Shown one piece after another: positions 10,058 through 20,126 of a DNA stretch of 64,000 bases. Each line of letters opens with the position of its first letter. Positions within the stretch are counted from its first letter, which is position 1. The DNA is taken from NCBI RefSeq assembly GCF_001625325.1, contig NZ_JRQQ01000005.1:124001-188000 (forward strand), in the 5' to 3' direction. The DNA is from Croceicoccus estronivorus. Lineage in GTDB: Bacteria; Pseudomonadota; Alphaproteobacteria; Sphingomonadales; Sphingomonadaceae. The notes beneath the pieces were generated by a model that saw nothing but the letters and a program-made list of their open reading frames with translations, was not told the origin of the DNA and ran no database searches. The position numbers and the translations under genes were made by a program.

Positions 10058-11043
10058 TCCCGCTTTCCGTTCTCGATACCGTACCCGTCAGCGAAGGCAG
10101 CGGCCCGCACGAGGCGTTGCAGGCCAGCGCGACTCTGGCCAAGCTGGCAGAAGATCTGGGTTATGCGCGCCTGTGGGTCGCCGAACACCACTCTATGGAC
10201 GGCATCGGCGGCGCGGCGACATCGGTCGTGCTTGCCCATATCGGCCATGCCACTTCCACCATCCGTATCGGTGCGGGCGGGGTCATGCTGCCCAATCACA
10301 ATCCTTTCGTAATTGCAGAACAGTTCGGCACGCTGGATGCACTGTTTCCGGGCCGGGTGGACCTGGGCCTCGGGCGCGCGCCGGGGGCTGACAGCCGGAT
10401 TGCCCACGCCATGCGCAAGAACATCGCCCAGGCCGCGGAATATTTCCCGCAGGATGTCATGGACCTGCGGACCTATTTCGACGGGCAGGCCGATGTGCCG
10501 CTGCGGCCCAATCCCGGTTGGGGCGCCAATGTCGAAATGTGGATGCTGGGGTCGAGTCTGTTCGGAGCCCAGCTCGCTGCCCAGCTCGGTATGCCCTATG
10601 CTTTTGCCAGCCATTTCTCCCCCGATCATCTCGATGCCGCGCTCAGCCTGTATCGCGAGCGGTTCCATCCTTCGGAACACCTGGCCGCCCCTCACGTCAT
10701 GGTCGGGATGACCGTGTTCGCTGCGGAAACCGATCGCGATGCCCAGACACTCGCCAGCTCGCAGGAGCAGATGTATGTCGCGCTGCGAACCAACCTGCCG
10801 GGCAAGATACGCCCACCGATACCCGATTATCGGGAAAGCCTGCCGATGCAGGCGCAGGCCATGCTGGCCCACGTCGGCCAGGCCAGTGCCGTCGGCAGCC
10901 CTGCGACCGTGCGGGAAGCGATCGGCCGCTTTATCGAACGTACCCAAGCGGACGAACTGATCGTTTCGGGTGCGACTTTCGACCCTGCGGCCCGCAGACA
11001 CTCACTTCAACTGACCATGGAAGCGCTTTCCGCCGAGGCATAA
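10054..11043 (+). CDS. LLM-class flavin-dependent oxidoreductase (luciferase-like monooxygenase, YhbW-type)
   Basis: 329 residues, typical length for the family. Early motifs SVLDTVPVSEG, YARLWVAEHHSMDGI, RIGAGGVMLPNH, NPFVIAEQFGTLDALFPGRVDLGLGRAPG are those of the bacterial luciferase-like group that uses reduced FMN and oxygen. The C-terminal part has VGSPATVREAIGRFIE and the usual DELIVSGATFD. The natural substrate is not known for YhbW-like members. Last gene of the hydrolase-TPR-LLM operon by ATGA overlap. A separate reductase would be needed to supply FMNH2; the flavoprotein gene 68 bases downstream is of a different type and need not be its partner. Confidence 0.88.
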   Translation: MIPLSVLDTVPVSEGSGPHEALQASATLAKLAEDLGYARLWVAEHHSMDGIGGAATSVVLAHIGHATSTIRIGAGGVMLPNHNPFVIAEQFGTLDALFPGRVDLGLGRAPGADSRIAHAMRKNIAQAAEYFPQDVMDLRTYFDGQADVPLRPNPGWGANVEMWMLGSSLFGAQLAAQLGMPYAFASHFSPDHLDAALSLYRERFHPSEHLAAPHVMVGMTVFAAETDRDAQTLASSQEQMYVALRTNLPGKIRPPIPDYRESLPMQAQAMLAHVGQASAVGSPATVREAIGRFIERTQADELIVSGATFDPAARRHSLQLTMEALSAEA

Positions 11044-11111
11044 GCTGACTTGTCCCATTTTGTCGGGTTGGGGACTTGACGACGCGCCGATTTCCGCCAA
11101 GTCACACCCCC

Positions 11112-12338
11112 ATGGACAAGGCAGATATCGTTATCGTGGGAGCGGGACATGGCGGCGCACAGGCCGCCATCGCGCTGAGGCAGAACAAGTTCGAGGGCTC
11201 GATCCTGATGATCGGCCGCGACAGCGAACCGCCTTATGAGCGGCCACCGCTGTCGAAGGAATACCTCGCACGCGACAAGGAATTCGAACGGATCTATATC
11301 CGCCCGCCCCAGTTCTGGGGGGACAAGGGCGTGGACCTGCGCCTCGGTGCGACGGTGACGGCAGTCGATCCCGCCGCACATACGGTCACGCTGGCGGATG
11401 GCGCCACTGTCGAATACGGCAAGCTGATCTGGGCCACCGGCGGCGATCCCCGCCGTCTTTCCTGCATCGGTGCGGATCTGGCCGGTGTCCACAGCGTACG
11501 CGACCGGGCGGATGTCGACCGGATGATGGCCGAACTCGACGCCGGGGCGAAGCAGGTCGTCGTCATCGGCGGCGGCTATATCGGGCTGGAAGCAGCCGCT
11601 GTGCTGACCAAGCTCGGCTGCAACGTCACTCTGCTGGAGGCATTGCCCCGCGTGCTGGCGCGCGTGGCAGGGGAACGGCTTTCCGAATTCTACCAGGCCG
11701 AGCACGCCTCCAAAGGCGTCAATGTCCGTCTGGAAGTGATGGTCGACAGCCTCGAAGGGGCGGACGGCAAGGTTACCGGGGTCAAGCTGGCCGGCGGTGA
11801 AGTGATCCCGGCCGACATGGTCGTGGTCGGGATCGGCATCATTCCGGCAGTCGGACCGCTGATTACCGCAGGCGCGGCAGGGGCCAACGGTGTCGACGTC
11901 GATGAATATTGTCGAACCTCGCTGCCTGACATCTACGCCATCGGGGACTGCGCGGCCCATGCCAACGATTTCGCCGACGGTGCGGTGATCCGCCTCGAAT
12001 CGGTTCAGAATGCGAACGACATGGCCAACACGGCAGCGAAAGACATCACCGGCAACCCGCAGCCCTACCATGCCTTGCCATGGTTCTGGTCGAACCAGTT
12101 CGACCTCAAGCTGCAGACGGCCGGCCTTTCCATCGGGCACGACCAGACCGTGCTGCGCGGCGATCCGGCGACCCGCAGTTTTTCGGTCGTGTATCTCAAG
12201 GATGGCAAAGTCATCGCGCTCGACTGCGTCAATGCGATGAAGGACTATGTCCAGGGCCGCAAACTGGTCGAAAGCGGGGCCGCAATCGCACCGGACCTGC
12301 TTGCCGATGCGGATACCCCGCTAAAGGAAATGCTCTAA
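11112..12338 (+). CDS. FAD-dependent NAD(P)H:ferredoxin/rubredoxin reductase-like protein
   Basis: 408 residues from ATG 11112 ([15 protein letters not shown]). A TTG twelve codons earlier is possible but less likely. Rossmann motif for FAD at residues 5-12 (IVGAGHGG), a second one for NAD(P) at [15 protein letters not shown] near residue 150, and the ATG-like ATGGDPRR and IYAIGDCA motifs. The C-terminal 80 residues match the reductase C-terminal domain of BphA4/CndC1-type ferredoxin reductases, which pass electrons from NADH to ferredoxins of oxygenase or P450 systems. No ferredoxin or P450 gene is adjacent. It converges on queG with an 18-base overlap. Confidence 0.88.
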   Translation: MDKADIVIVGAGHGGAQAAIALRQNKFEGSILMIGRDSEPPYERPPLSKEYLARDKEFERIYIRPPQFWGDKGVDLRLGATVTAVDPAAHTVTLADGATVEYGKLIWATGGDPRRLSCIGADLAGVHSVRDRADVDRMMAELDAGAKQVVVIGGGYIGLEAAAVLTKLGCNVTLLEALPRVLARVAGERLSEFYQAEHASKGVNVRLEVMVDSLEGADGKVTGVKLAGGEVIPADMVVVGIGIIPAVGPLITAGAAGANGVDVDEYCRTSLPDIYAIGDCAAHANDFADGAVIRLESVQNANDMANTAAKDITGNPQPYHALPWFWSNQFDLKLQTAGLSIGHDQTVLRGDPATRSFSVVYLKDGKVIALDCVNAMKDYVQGRKLVESGAAIAPDLLADADTPLKEML

Positions 12339-13397
12339 CTCCGCCGAAGCCCATCGGGCCGCTTCCGCCACGACCGGATCGGCATCAGTCAGCAACGCGC
12401 GCACCGGCTTCAGTAAGCCGGTGTCGCCACTGTTGCCCGCCGCGATCAGGCAATTGCGGACGAACCGGTCACGCCCGATCCGCTTGATCGGGGAACCGGA
12501 AAAGAGCTGGCGAAACCCCGCGTCGTCAAGCGCCAGCAATTCGGCCAGGCGGGGTGCGGTCAATTCCGCCCGTGGCAGGAAGGCCCGATTGCGGGCCGCA
12601 TTTTGCGCGAACTTGTTCCATGGGCAAACTGCCAGGCAATCGTCGCACCCATAGATGCGATTGCCCATTGCCTTGCGGAATTCATGCGGGATCGGCCCTT
12701 TCAGCTCGATCGTGAGGTAACTGATGCAGCGCCTGGCATCGAGGCGATAGGGTTCCGGGAATGCCGCAGTCGGGCAGGCCCGCTGACAGGCAGTGCAGGA
12801 CCCGCAGCGGTCATCGTGCGGTTCGTCGGGCGCAAACGCCACTTCGCTATAGATCGCCCCTAGAAACAGCCAGCTTCCGTGGTCCCTGCTGACGAGATTC
12901 GTGTGCTTGCCCTGCCACCCAAGGCCGGCCAACTGGGCCAGCGGCTTTTCCATGACCGGGGCCGTATCGACGAACAGCTTCAACCGTTTGTCGCCAAGGC
13001 CCGCCTTCTCCGTTTCGGCCACCAGCCAGCGTGCCAGCCGCTTCAGCGCCTTCTTCATAACATCGTGATAATCGGCGCCCTGCGCATATGTCGAAATGCG
13101 CGCGCGATCTCCGACACTCTCCAGCGCCAGCGGATCGGACGCCGGGGCATAGCTCATCGCCAGCGCGATCACGCTGTTCGCCTCCGGCCACATCGAAGCG
13201 GGCCCACGGCGAACGTCCACGCGATCTTCCATCCATGCCATGTCGCCATGGAACCCGGCATCGAGCCATTCCGTGAGCCTGCGCGTGCGCAAGGGATCGT
13301 CCACGGCCGGAGCGAAGCCGACCGCGACGAAACCCTGTTTTTGCGCTTCTTCCAGAAAGCGCCGTTTCAGGTCATCGGTAATCGCGTCATTAACCAA
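12321..13397 (-). CDS. queG: Epoxyqueuosine reductase
   Basis: 358 residues. Performs the last step of queuosine synthesis, reducing epoxyqueuosine in tRNA with cobalamin and two 4Fe-4S clusters. The two clusters are visible as [11 protein letters not shown]...C (about residues 195-225) and [11 protein letters not shown], with the QueG-typical [23 protein letters not shown] before them. A HEAT-like C-terminal extension ([16 protein letters not shown]) fits the family. The frame allows only a TTG start at 13397, three bases after AGGA, so the exact start is uncertain. The 3' end overlaps the convergent flavoprotein gene by 18 bases. Confidence 0.93.
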   Translation of the reverse strand: MVNDAITDDLKRRFLEEAQKQGFVAVGFAPAVDDPLRTRRLTEWLDAGFHGDMAWMEDRVDVRRGPASMWPEANSVIALAMSYAPASDPLALESVGDRARISTYAQGADYHDVMKKALKRLARWLVAETEKAGLGDKRLKLFVDTAPVMEKPLAQLAGLGWQGKHTNLVSRDHGSWLFLGAIYSEVAFAPDEPHDDRCGSCTACQRACPTAAFPEPYRLDARRCISYLTIELKGPIPHEFRKAMGNRIYGCDDCLAVCPWNKFAQNAARNRAFLPRAELTAPRLAELLALDDAGFRQLFSGSPIKRIGRDRFVRNCLIAAGNSGDTGLLKPVRALLTDADPVVAEAARWASAELEHFL

Positions 13398-13441
13398 ACT
13401 TCCTGTGGCTCCCTTTCACTTCCCGCTGATAATGGGAAGCC

Positions 13442-14440
13442 ATGAAGGTCGAGCTAGGCGAACACTTTGCCCCCGGCAACACGCAGCGTCCACTTGCCAT
13501 CGAGGCACGCGGACTTGTGAAGCGCTTCGGCGCGACTCTGGCGGTGGACGGCGTGGACATTTTCGTGCCCGAAGGGGCGATTTATGGAATTCTCGGGCCG
13601 AACGGCGCGGGCAAGACCACCACCCTGCGCATGTTGTTGGGCATCATCGATCCCGATGAAGGCACGCGGCGCGTTCTGGGCCACGATCAACCTCACGAGA
13701 TTGCGCGGCAGATCGGCTACCTGCCCGAAGAACGCGGCCTCTATCCCGCAATGAAGGCGTGCGAGGCCATTGCCTTCATGGGGGCGCTGCGCGGATTGCC
13801 ATTGAAAGAAGGCCGTATCCGCGGACGCGAGCTGCTGGAGCGCCATGGCCTCGGCCATGCGGCCGACAAACAGATCCGCCACCTGTCCAAGGGCATGGCC
13901 CAGACGGTACAATTGCTCGGCTCTCTGGTCCATCGGCCGCGTCTGGTGGTGTTTGACGAACCCTTTTCCGGTCTCGACGCGCTCAATCAAGGCAAGCTCG
14001 AACGAATGATCCGCGGCCTTGCCGACGATGGCACCACAGTGATCTTTTCCACCCATGTCATCGCGCATGCCGAACGTCTGTGCGAAGGAATCGCCATCAT
14101 TGCCGGAGGCAAAGTCCCGTTCGCGGGTGACGTCGATGTCGCGCGGGACCGCATTCCACCGCAGGTCCGCCTGGAAACCCGCGCCCACGATGGCCCATGG
14201 CGGCAAGTCCTGCCAGCCAATGCGCTATGCGAAAGCAAGCCGGGCGGGGGCACGTTCTGGAGCTTCTCCTTGCCGGACAGTGGCGTCGAACCTTTGTTGA
14301 GAGCCTTGATCGAGAGCGATGCGGGTATTCTTTCCCTGTCCATCGAACGGGCGGGGCTGCACGATGCTTTCGTAGCGATTGCGGGCGAAGCCGCGGCCCG
14401 TGCCCTCGAATCGGACGAAGCGGAAGGGGAACAGCCATGA
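13442..14440 (+). CDS. ABC transporter ATPase, NatA/DrrA-like
   Basis: 332 residues. One nucleotide-binding domain with Walker A GPNGAGKTT (about residues 51-59), Q-loop region, signature LSKGMAQ (instead of LSGGQ; LSKG variants are common in NatA-like exporters), Walker B RLVVFDEPFSGLD and H-loop STHV. The C-terminal 100 residues form the extension seen in the NatA/DrrA group. It pairs with the permease that starts in its stop codon (ATGA overlap). Together they resemble Na+ or drug-efflux ABC-2 exporters. Substrate unknown. Start ATG 13442, 45 bases from the divergent queG start. Confidence 0.9.
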   Translation: MKVELGEHFAPGNTQRPLAIEARGLVKRFGATLAVDGVDIFVPEGAIYGILGPNGAGKTTTLRMLLGIIDPDEGTRRVLGHDQPHEIARQIGYLPEERGLYPAMKACEAIAFMGALRGLPLKEGRIRGRELLERHGLGHAADKQIRHLSKGMAQTVQLLGSLVHRPRLVVFDEPFSGLDALNQGKLERMIRGLADDGTTVIFSTHVIAHAERLCEGIAIIAGGKVPFAGDVDVARDRIPPQVRLETRAHDGPWRQVLPANALCESKPGGGTFWSFSLPDSGVEPLLRALIESDAGILSLSIERAGLHDAFVAIAGEAAARALESDEAEGEQP

Positions 14441-15687
14441 ACCCGGGCCGCCTCTCCCTGCTGCAGGCCGCATTCGTGATTGCCCGGCGGGATTTCGTCG
14501 CCGTGCTGTTCAGCCGGGCATTCTTCTTCTTTCTGCTCGGTCCGCTGTTCCCGGTCATTGTCGGCGCCATGGCCGGCTCCATCGGCGTACGCGTCGCGCA
14601 AGAGGCGGATCGGCCGGTCATCGGCGTCGCCATGGCCGAGCCCGACCGGCAGGCGATGCTGGCATCCTATGACATGCTTGCGCCCAGGCTGGGCAACATG
14701 CTGCCGCGCATGGAAAGAATGGGGAATGGGGCGACAGACCCCACAGCCGAACTGGAACGCCCCGGCAATCACCTGATCGCCGTCGTCGGAGGAACAGTGG
14801 CGGCCCCCCTCCTGACAGGTCCGAAAGATACGATCGAACGATGGCAGGGCCCCATCTCCCTGATCGCTGCGGAAGCAGCGGGAGAGGAAAGCCCGGCATT
14901 CCCCGCGATCGCGCTTTCCGCCACGGCCACCAGCGGGGCCAAGGAGAATGGCGCGCGTATCCGCACCGCCCAGGCAGGGCAGACATTGCTGTTTCTGCTG
15001 ACCATGCTGCTCGCGGGTATGGTCTTGTCCAATCTCGTGGAGGAAAAGGGTAACAAGGTGATTGAAATCCTTGCTGCCGCGATCCCGATGGATGCCGTGT
15101 TCCTGGGCAAGCTCTTCGCCATGCTGGGCGTCTCGCTTGTCGGGATTGCCGTGTGGAGCGCGGTGGGCGGGGCGATCTTCGCTCTTGCCGGGCAAAGCCT
15201 GCCTTCGCTGCCGGCCCCGGCAGTCGGCTGGCCACTGTTCTTCGTTCTGGGCACCGCCTATTTCGCCATGGCCTACCTGCTGCTCGGCTCGATCTTCCTT
15301 GCCATCGGGGCAATGGCGGCGACCGTGCGGGACGTGCAGACGCTGTCCATGCCGGTCACCATGATGCAACTCGTCGTGTTCTTCTTCGCTGGCTATGCCC
15401 TCTCCCAACCGGGCAGCGCCGTCGAAATGGCGGCGATCGCCTTTCCCCTCAGTTCTCCATTCGCGATGCTGGCACGCGCAGCCCGGGAACCGGCGCTATG
15501 GCCGCACGTCGCCGCGCTCGCCTGGCAGGCCCTGGCCGTCGGCCTGTTCGTCAAAACCGGCGCGGCCATGTTCCGTCAGCGGGTGATGAAATCGGCAGGC
15601 GCCCGGGGAACAGGGAAAGGGCTGCGCGCACGGTGGCGCAGATTGTTCGGCCGTACCGCAGGCGAAACAGCAGCCGTTCATCGCTGA
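14437..15687 (+). CDS. ABC-2 type permease, NatB-like
   Basis: 416 residues from ATG 14437, overlapping the ATPase stop. The layout fits NatB-type ABC-2 permeases: one N-terminal membrane span (RAFFFFLLGPLFPVIVGAMAG), a large periplasmic domain of about 170 residues, then five or six spans beginning TLLFLLTMLLAGMVLSNLVEEKGNKVIEIL. The sequence VEEKGNKVIEILAAAIP is a conserved landmark of the family. With the upstream ATPase it would form an inner-membrane exporter. Followed 28 bases later by msrB, possibly the same transcript. Confidence 0.88.
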   Translation: MNPGRLSLLQAAFVIARRDFVAVLFSRAFFFFLLGPLFPVIVGAMAGSIGVRVAQEADRPVIGVAMAEPDRQAMLASYDMLAPRLGNMLPRMERMGNGATDPTAELERPGNHLIAVVGGTVAAPLLTGPKDTIERWQGPISLIAAEAAGEESPAFPAIALSATATSGAKENGARIRTAQAGQTLLFLLTMLLAGMVLSNLVEEKGNKVIEILAAAIPMDAVFLGKLFAMLGVSLVGIAVWSAVGGAIFALAGQSLPSLPAPAVGWPLFFVLGTAYFAMAYLLLGSIFLAIGAMAATVRDVQTLSMPVTMMQLVVFFFAGYALSQPGSAVEMAAIAFPLSSPFAMLARAAREPALWPHVAALAWQALAVGLFVKTGAAMFRQRVMKSAGARGTGKGLRARWRRLFGRTAGETAAVHR

Positions 15688-15715
15688 ACCAGCTTTTCCA
15701 TGATATGGTGCGGGA

Positions 15716-16225
15716 ATGGCTGGATCTTGCAACAAAACCGCCTTGCTGCCGCGTCGTCGCCTGCTCGGGTGGCTTGCCGTGGGGGCAAGCCTGCCTCTCG
15801 CCGCTGCCTGCGGCGGCAAGACGGCTGAGGCAAAAGACTTTCCCGTCACGCTGAGCGACGCGCAATGGCGCAAGCGGCTGACCAAAGGGCAGTTTCATAT
15901 CCTGCGTGAGGCCGGGACCGAACGGCCTTATACCTCTCCGCTCAACAAGGAAAAACGCAAGGGCACGTTCCTGTGCGCGGGATGCGACAACGAATTGTTC
16001 GCCTCTTCCACCAAGTATGACAGCGGCACCGGCTGGCCAAGTTTCTGGAAGCCCCTGTCCGGCGCAGTCGGCACCTCAACCGACTTCAAGCTGGGCTATC
16101 CACGCACCGAAGTGCATTGCGCCGATTGCGGCGGGCATCTTGGGCACGTGTTCAACGACGGACCGAAGCCGACCGGGAAACGCTATTGCATGAATGGGTT
16201 GGCAATGACTTTCCGTCCGGCCTGA
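15716..16225 (+). CDS. msrB: Peptide-methionine (R)-S-oxide reductase, exported
   Basis: 169 residues. The catalytic domain has zinc cysteines CAGC and CADC, the substrate motif GTGWPSFWKP, GHVFNDGP and the catalytic cysteine 158 in RYCMNGLAM. MsrB repairs methionine-R-sulfoxide in proteins. Unusually it has an export signal: RRRLLGWLAVGASLPLAAAC at residues 13-32. This has a twin-arginine-like start and a lipobox-like cysteine, so the enzyme probably works in the periplasm as a lipoprotein. It lies just after the ABC exporter genes. The msrA in this window also carries a lipoprotein signal. Confidence 0.93.
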   Translation: MAGSCNKTALLPRRRLLGWLAVGASLPLAAACGGKTAEAKDFPVTLSDAQWRKRLTKGQFHILREAGTERPYTSPLNKEKRKGTFLCAGCDNELFASSTKYDSGTGWPSFWKPLSGAVGTSTDFKLGYPRTEVHCADCGGHLGHVFNDGPKPTGKRYCMNGLAMTFRPA

Positions 16226-16235
16226 CGCGGCACTG

Positions 16236-18026
16236 CTAACGCACCCGCCACAGCCGAAAGCCGGCTCCCGCGCCGTTTACCGGCACAGGTGTCAACCATG
16301 ACGGCGCTTCCCCCCGCACCAGCCCTGCGGCCAGCCCACCGGGCGCTTCTTCCGACAGACGGCGGGTTTCATCCATATTCACGCACAATGCGACATAGGA
16401 TGTGCCGCGTGCCGCCAGCATTGCCTGGGCCTGATCCGGCGTAGCCTTGAACGCGGCCTGTTCAAACAGCATCCCCGCCACCGCCCGATGGTGGCCGGTG
16501 GCAACCACGCCATGCGGTGTCCCCATCAGAAGATGCGATCCCATGTCGATCAGCGACAGGATCTCGCCTCTAGGCAGGCGTGACAGGGCCTGAAGCCCCT
16601 CTTCCATTCCACACGCCTGCAGGCTTGCCTGCATCCGGCTCTCCGCATCGCCGGACGCAGGCAGCACGCTGGCCGCGAGCGTGGCGGGAAGCATCGGAAA
16701 CAGTACAACCAGCAAGCCTGCGAGAATGGCGAGTCCCTGACGCAGCGGCGCACCGGCCCGCAGCGTGGCAAGCCATCTGCCCACCAACCAGCCCAGGGGA
16801 ATGGCCGACAGGACCTGAGCCGTGGCACTGGCACGTGAGACAATCAGGGCCAAGGCAACCGCTACTGCGAGCAGCGCTGTGAATTCTCCCCAACGGCTCC
16901 GCTCAGCCACATTCATTGCCATCATGCGGCGCAAGGACACGACCAGTGCGAGCGCAAGGGGCAGTGCAATTTGTAATGCCAGCGGCCAGCGCTTCTCCCA
17001 CACGGGTCTGCCTTCCGGAACGGTCACCAGCCAGTTCTCGTGCAGCGATGGCGGCAATTCCGCGAACCCGCCGCCAAGGCAGATCGGCGCGGCCCATGCC
17101 AGGATCGCCAACGCGATACCTCCAGTGACCGCAAATCCGCCCAATACGACCGGCATCGACTGGCGCGGGAGGGCGGCCAGAACGGTCAGCGCGAAAGCGC
17201 CCCATACGAAAATGGCCAAATGGACCGGGGCGATCGCATCGCAATGCGTGGCAAGATCGGCGAAGCCTCGCGTGGCAAGGAACAGCAGGACCGACCCACC
17301 AGCAAGGCCCTGCATCATAGTGACGGCCCAGGCCCGCTCTGCCGGGTCGCGCAGCCAACGCCAGGCTGCCACTGCGGCAACCGCGACAGCAAGCGGGAGT
17401 CCTTCCATCGAGATTGCCAGCTCTGCCGCCAGTGCGAGGCCGGCCAGCCAGCCCGCTGGACGGGGCCTGCGCGCAAACAGGGCGTTGAGCGCGGCAAGCG
17501 CACACACGACTTGCCAGCCATGGTGATCGATCCGCAAAGGACGCATCTGGGCCACGACCACCAGCGAGAGACCCGCGACGAGACAAGCGCCAAGCACAGC
17601 ATCGCGTCCGGCAAGCCTGCCTGCCAGACGTCCTGTCAAAAGCAGCGCGAGATAGAAGGTGCCCAGCGGAACCGTGGCGACCGCCACCATTTCCGCCCCG
17701 GCCTGACCCAAAAGGGGTTTCAACAGGAGAATCACGGCGGCGAGCGGAATATCCACCAGCCGTGACCAGTGCATCAGCACTCCGCCGTCAGGGGCATTGC
17801 TGCGATACTGATGGAGATCGAACCACCCCTGCCCGGCCAGCAGGTCGCGCACCTGCACCAGCCGAAGAGCATCGTCGGCATCGCTCATCCACATCGGTGC
17901 GGCCGTCAGGCCCTGCCAGGAAAACGCCAGGAAGAAGAGCGATACCGGCAGCCAAACCCAAGCCGCGCGCCATGCGACATCGCGCAAGGGCATGGGCGCG
18001 CCTTGCGGCGCGTCAGCTATGGGCAT
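16236..18026 (-). CDS. Polytopic membrane protein, GT-C glycosyltransferase-like
   Basis: 596 residues with roughly 12 predicted hydrophobic segments. After the first span there is an acidic DADD pair in WMSDADDALRLVQVRDL (about residues 46-62). In the loop before a later span is RPLRIDHHGWQ. Such a paired-acid first loop and DHH-like motif recall the STT3/GT-C fold, which transfers sugars from lipid carriers. The C-terminal 130 residues are soluble and contain SYVALCVNMDE. I do not recognise a specific family. Its start overlaps the end of the GtrA gene by 14 bases, and the flavoprotein gene is further upstream, which supports a role in glycan assembly. Confidence 0.6.
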   Translation of the reverse strand: MPIADAPQGAPMPLRDVAWRAAWVWLPVSLFFLAFSWQGLTAAPMWMSDADDALRLVQVRDLLAGQGWFDLHQYRSNAPDGGVLMHWSRLVDIPLAAVILLLKPLLGQAGAEMVAVATVPLGTFYLALLLTGRLAGRLAGRDAVLGACLVAGLSLVVVAQMRPLRIDHHGWQVVCALAALNALFARRPRPAGWLAGLALAAELAISMEGLPLAVAVAAVAAWRWLRDPAERAWAVTMMQGLAGGSVLLFLATRGFADLATHCDAIAPVHLAIFVWGAFALTVLAALPRQSMPVVLGGFAVTGGIALAILAWAAPICLGGGFAELPPSLHENWLVTVPEGRPVWEKRWPLALQIALPLALALVVSLRRMMAMNVAERSRWGEFTALLAVAVALALIVSRASATAQVLSAIPLGWLVGRWLATLRAGAPLRQGLAILAGLLVVLFPMLPATLAASVLPASGDAESRMQASLQACGMEEGLQALSRLPRGEILSLIDMGSHLLMGTPHGVVATGHHRAVAGMLFEQAAFKATPDQAQAMLAARGTSYVALCVNMDETRRLSEEAPGGLAAGLVRGEAPSWLTPVPVNGAGAGFRLWRVR

Positions 18027-18426
18027 GACGGAAGATCACCTTGCTGCGCAACATCCAGGTCAGAGTGAAACTGGCGCCGATCGCAAACAGCTTGGCAATA
18101 CGCGGGTCGATCCCCATCAGTCCGCCGACACCGACAATGGCTGTCGTCAACGCCAGACCGGCCAGAGCGGAAATCACGAACAACGCCTTCTGCTTGGTCC
18201 GTTCCATGCCCCGCTCCGCCACGGAGTCGGCAAACACCTTCCGGCTTGAAATCAGCCAGTGGACCAGAATACCCAGGCTGTAGCTTGCCGCGGAAGCAGC
18301 CGTGGGCATCACGCCGAACGAGAGCATGGCAAGAAAACTGCCAACGTCGGCCCCCAGGGCAATCGCACTGGCGGCGATATACCGGGCCAGCCGGATCTGA
18401 CGCACACGGTTGAGAGTTGCAATCAC
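18013..18426 (-). CDS. GtrA-family membrane protein
   Basis: 137 residues with four hydrophobic segments (YIAASAIALGADVGSFLAML; SYSLGILVHWLIS; ALFVISALAGLALTTAIV; LFAIGASFTLTWML) and the basic loop SSRKVF between spans two and three, all typical of GtrA proteins. GtrA-like proteins are thought to flip or help flip polyprenyl-linked sugars across the inner membrane. It sits between a UDP-galactopyranose-mutase-like gene (15 bases upstream) and a GT-C-like membrane protein (14-base overlap), a consistent set for adding a sugar to an envelope glycan. Confidence 0.85.
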   Translation of the reverse strand: MIATLNRVRQIRLARYIAASAIALGADVGSFLAMLSFGVMPTAASAASYSLGILVHWLISSRKVFADSVAERGMERTKQKALFVISALAGLALTTAIVGVGGLMGIDPRIAKLFAIGASFTLTWMLRSKVIFRHAHS

Positions 18427-18441
18427 GGCCGCCTCCGTTCG

Positions 18442-20028
18442 TCAGGCGGCCTTCCGGCCGTTCGGCACAATCCGTTCAGGCACTTCGCGTACCGACGAAA
18501 GCGCAGCGGCCTGATCTTCAGTCACCTTTTCCCGGGCAGGCAGTGCCTTTTCGGCGCCTTCATTGCCCGCTTCGTGATATTCCGCATCCTCGTTGACGCA
18601 CCAGGTGTCATAGATTCGCTCACCGGCAAGGATATTCTCCACCGTCAGCATCGCGGTCATCATCGCATGATCCTGATTGTTGTAGCGGTGCATGCCGTTT
18701 CGCCCGACAAGGTGGAGCGTCGGGAATTTCTCTTCCAGTTCGGTCCGCATCGCCGCAACATTGGCGGCATAGGTTTCGTCATAGACCGGATAGGCTTTTT
18801 CCTGCCGCACCACTGTGCCGCCGATCACGTCGCCGGGATCGAGCAGGCCGAGGATGGCCATTTCCTTCTTGGCCAGTTCGACCAGATCCTCGTCGGACGA
18901 GGTCCACAGGCCATCGCCTTCGAAGCAGAAATATTCGAGGCCGATGCAGGCGACGTTTTCATCCGGCACCATTTCCGGCGACCAACTGCGGAAATTCTGG
19001 ACCCGGCCGACCTGCACCTTGCTGTCGTGAATATAGATCCAGTTATCGGGGAACAGATCGTCGGAGCGGATCATCAATGCAACGGTCAGGAAGTCGCGAT
19101 ACTTGAGCTGCGATGCATTGAGTGTCGTCGCAGGCAACGGGTGAAGCCGCGCGGCCAGTTCACGCATCGGCGCGGAACTGATCGCATGCGCAGCCCGGAT
19201 CACCAGGTCGCCGCCGGTTCCGCATGCCGTCATCCGCCACCCGCCGTTGCCGTCGCTGGCCAGTTGTTTCAGCGAATGGCCCATGATCACGTGACCGCCC
19301 CACGCTTCGATCTTGTCGCGCGCGGCATCCCACATCATGCCGGGCCCAAGCCGCGGGTAGCGGAACGTTTCCAGCAAGGTTTTCACTGCCTGCCCGTCAT
19401 TGGGTCGCTTGTTGAGGCCCAGGGACCGCTTGACCCCGTCGATGACCGCTCCCCAGAGCGACAGGCCCTTGATCCGCTGGGCCGCCCAGTCCGCGCTCAT
19501 TTCGTCACACGGCATCCCCCATACCTTCTCGGTATAGGTCTTGAAGAAGATCGAGTAGAGCTTGTGCCCGAACTGGTTGGTCGTCCAGTCTTCGAAGCTC
19601 CGGACATCCTTGATCGGGAACAGCTTGCGCCAGACGTAACTCGCCATGCAGGCCGTCGAACGCAAAATGCCGAGATTACCCAGCGCCTCGAATGCCCGCA
19701 GCGGGTAAGAGTAGAATTTGCCTTCGTAGTAAATCCGGCTCATCCGCGGGCGCTGGATGAAATCGTCAGGCAGAATCTCGTTCCACAGGTCGACGACCTG
19801 CTGGCTCTTGGAAAAGAACCGGTGGCCGCCAATGTCGAAGCGATAGCCTTCATGTTCCACCGTACGGCTGATCCCGCCGACATAGGTCGCATCCTTCTCG
19901 ATGATTGCGACCGATTTTCCCTGCTTGGCAAGCAGGTAACCGGCAGTCAGGCCGGCCGGGCCCGCGCCGATGATCGCCACATCGACCTGAAGTTCGCGCG
20001 CCGCCGATGCCCCGCTGATAGTGCTCAT
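18442..20028 (-). CDS. FAD/NAD(P)-dependent amine-oxidase-fold protein, UDP-galactopyranose-mutase-like
   Basis: 528 residues. FAD-binding motif VAIIGAGPAGLTAGYLLAKQG near residues 16-36, followed by the GGISRTVEHEGYRFDIGGHRFF region shared by UDP-galactopyranose mutases and related flavoproteins. A further conserved piece is EKVWGMPCDEMSADWAAQRI near residue 180. UGM itself is near 370-400 residues; this longer form has an inserted substrate domain, so the reaction is uncertain. It could be a sugar mutase or oxidoreductase acting on nucleotide- or lipid-linked sugar. First gene of the operon with GtrA and the GT-C-like protein. Cytosolic, no signal peptide. Confidence 0.75.
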   Translation of the reverse strand: MSTISGASAARELQVDVAIIGAGPAGLTAGYLLAKQGKSVAIIEKDATYVGGISRTVEHEGYRFDIGGHRFFSKSQQVVDLWNEILPDDFIQRPRMSRIYYEGKFYSYPLRAFEALGNLGILRSTACMASYVWRKLFPIKDVRSFEDWTTNQFGHKLYSIFFKTYTEKVWGMPCDEMSADWAAQRIKGLSLWGAVIDGVKRSLGLNKRPNDGQAVKTLLETFRYPRLGPGMMWDAARDKIEAWGGHVIMGHSLKQLASDGNGGWRMTACGTGGDLVIRAAHAISSAPMRELAARLHPLPATTLNASQLKYRDFLTVALMIRSDDLFPDNWIYIHDSKVQVGRVQNFRSWSPEMVPDENVACIGLEYFCFEGDGLWTSSDEDLVELAKKEMAILGLLDPGDVIGGTVVRQEKAYPVYDETYAANVAAMRTELEEKFPTLHLVGRNGMHRYNNQDHAMMTAMLTVENILAGERIYDTWCVNEDAEYHEAGNEGAEKALPAREKVTEDQAAALSSVREVPERIVPNGRKAA

Positions 20029-20126
20029 CCGTTACCCCCGCTCGGTGTCCACAATCGGAGGTAAAGAAGAATGGTTATGGAGAAGTTAACCGGGCAAACG
20101 GAGCCCCGCCCCATTGGACAGGGCGA

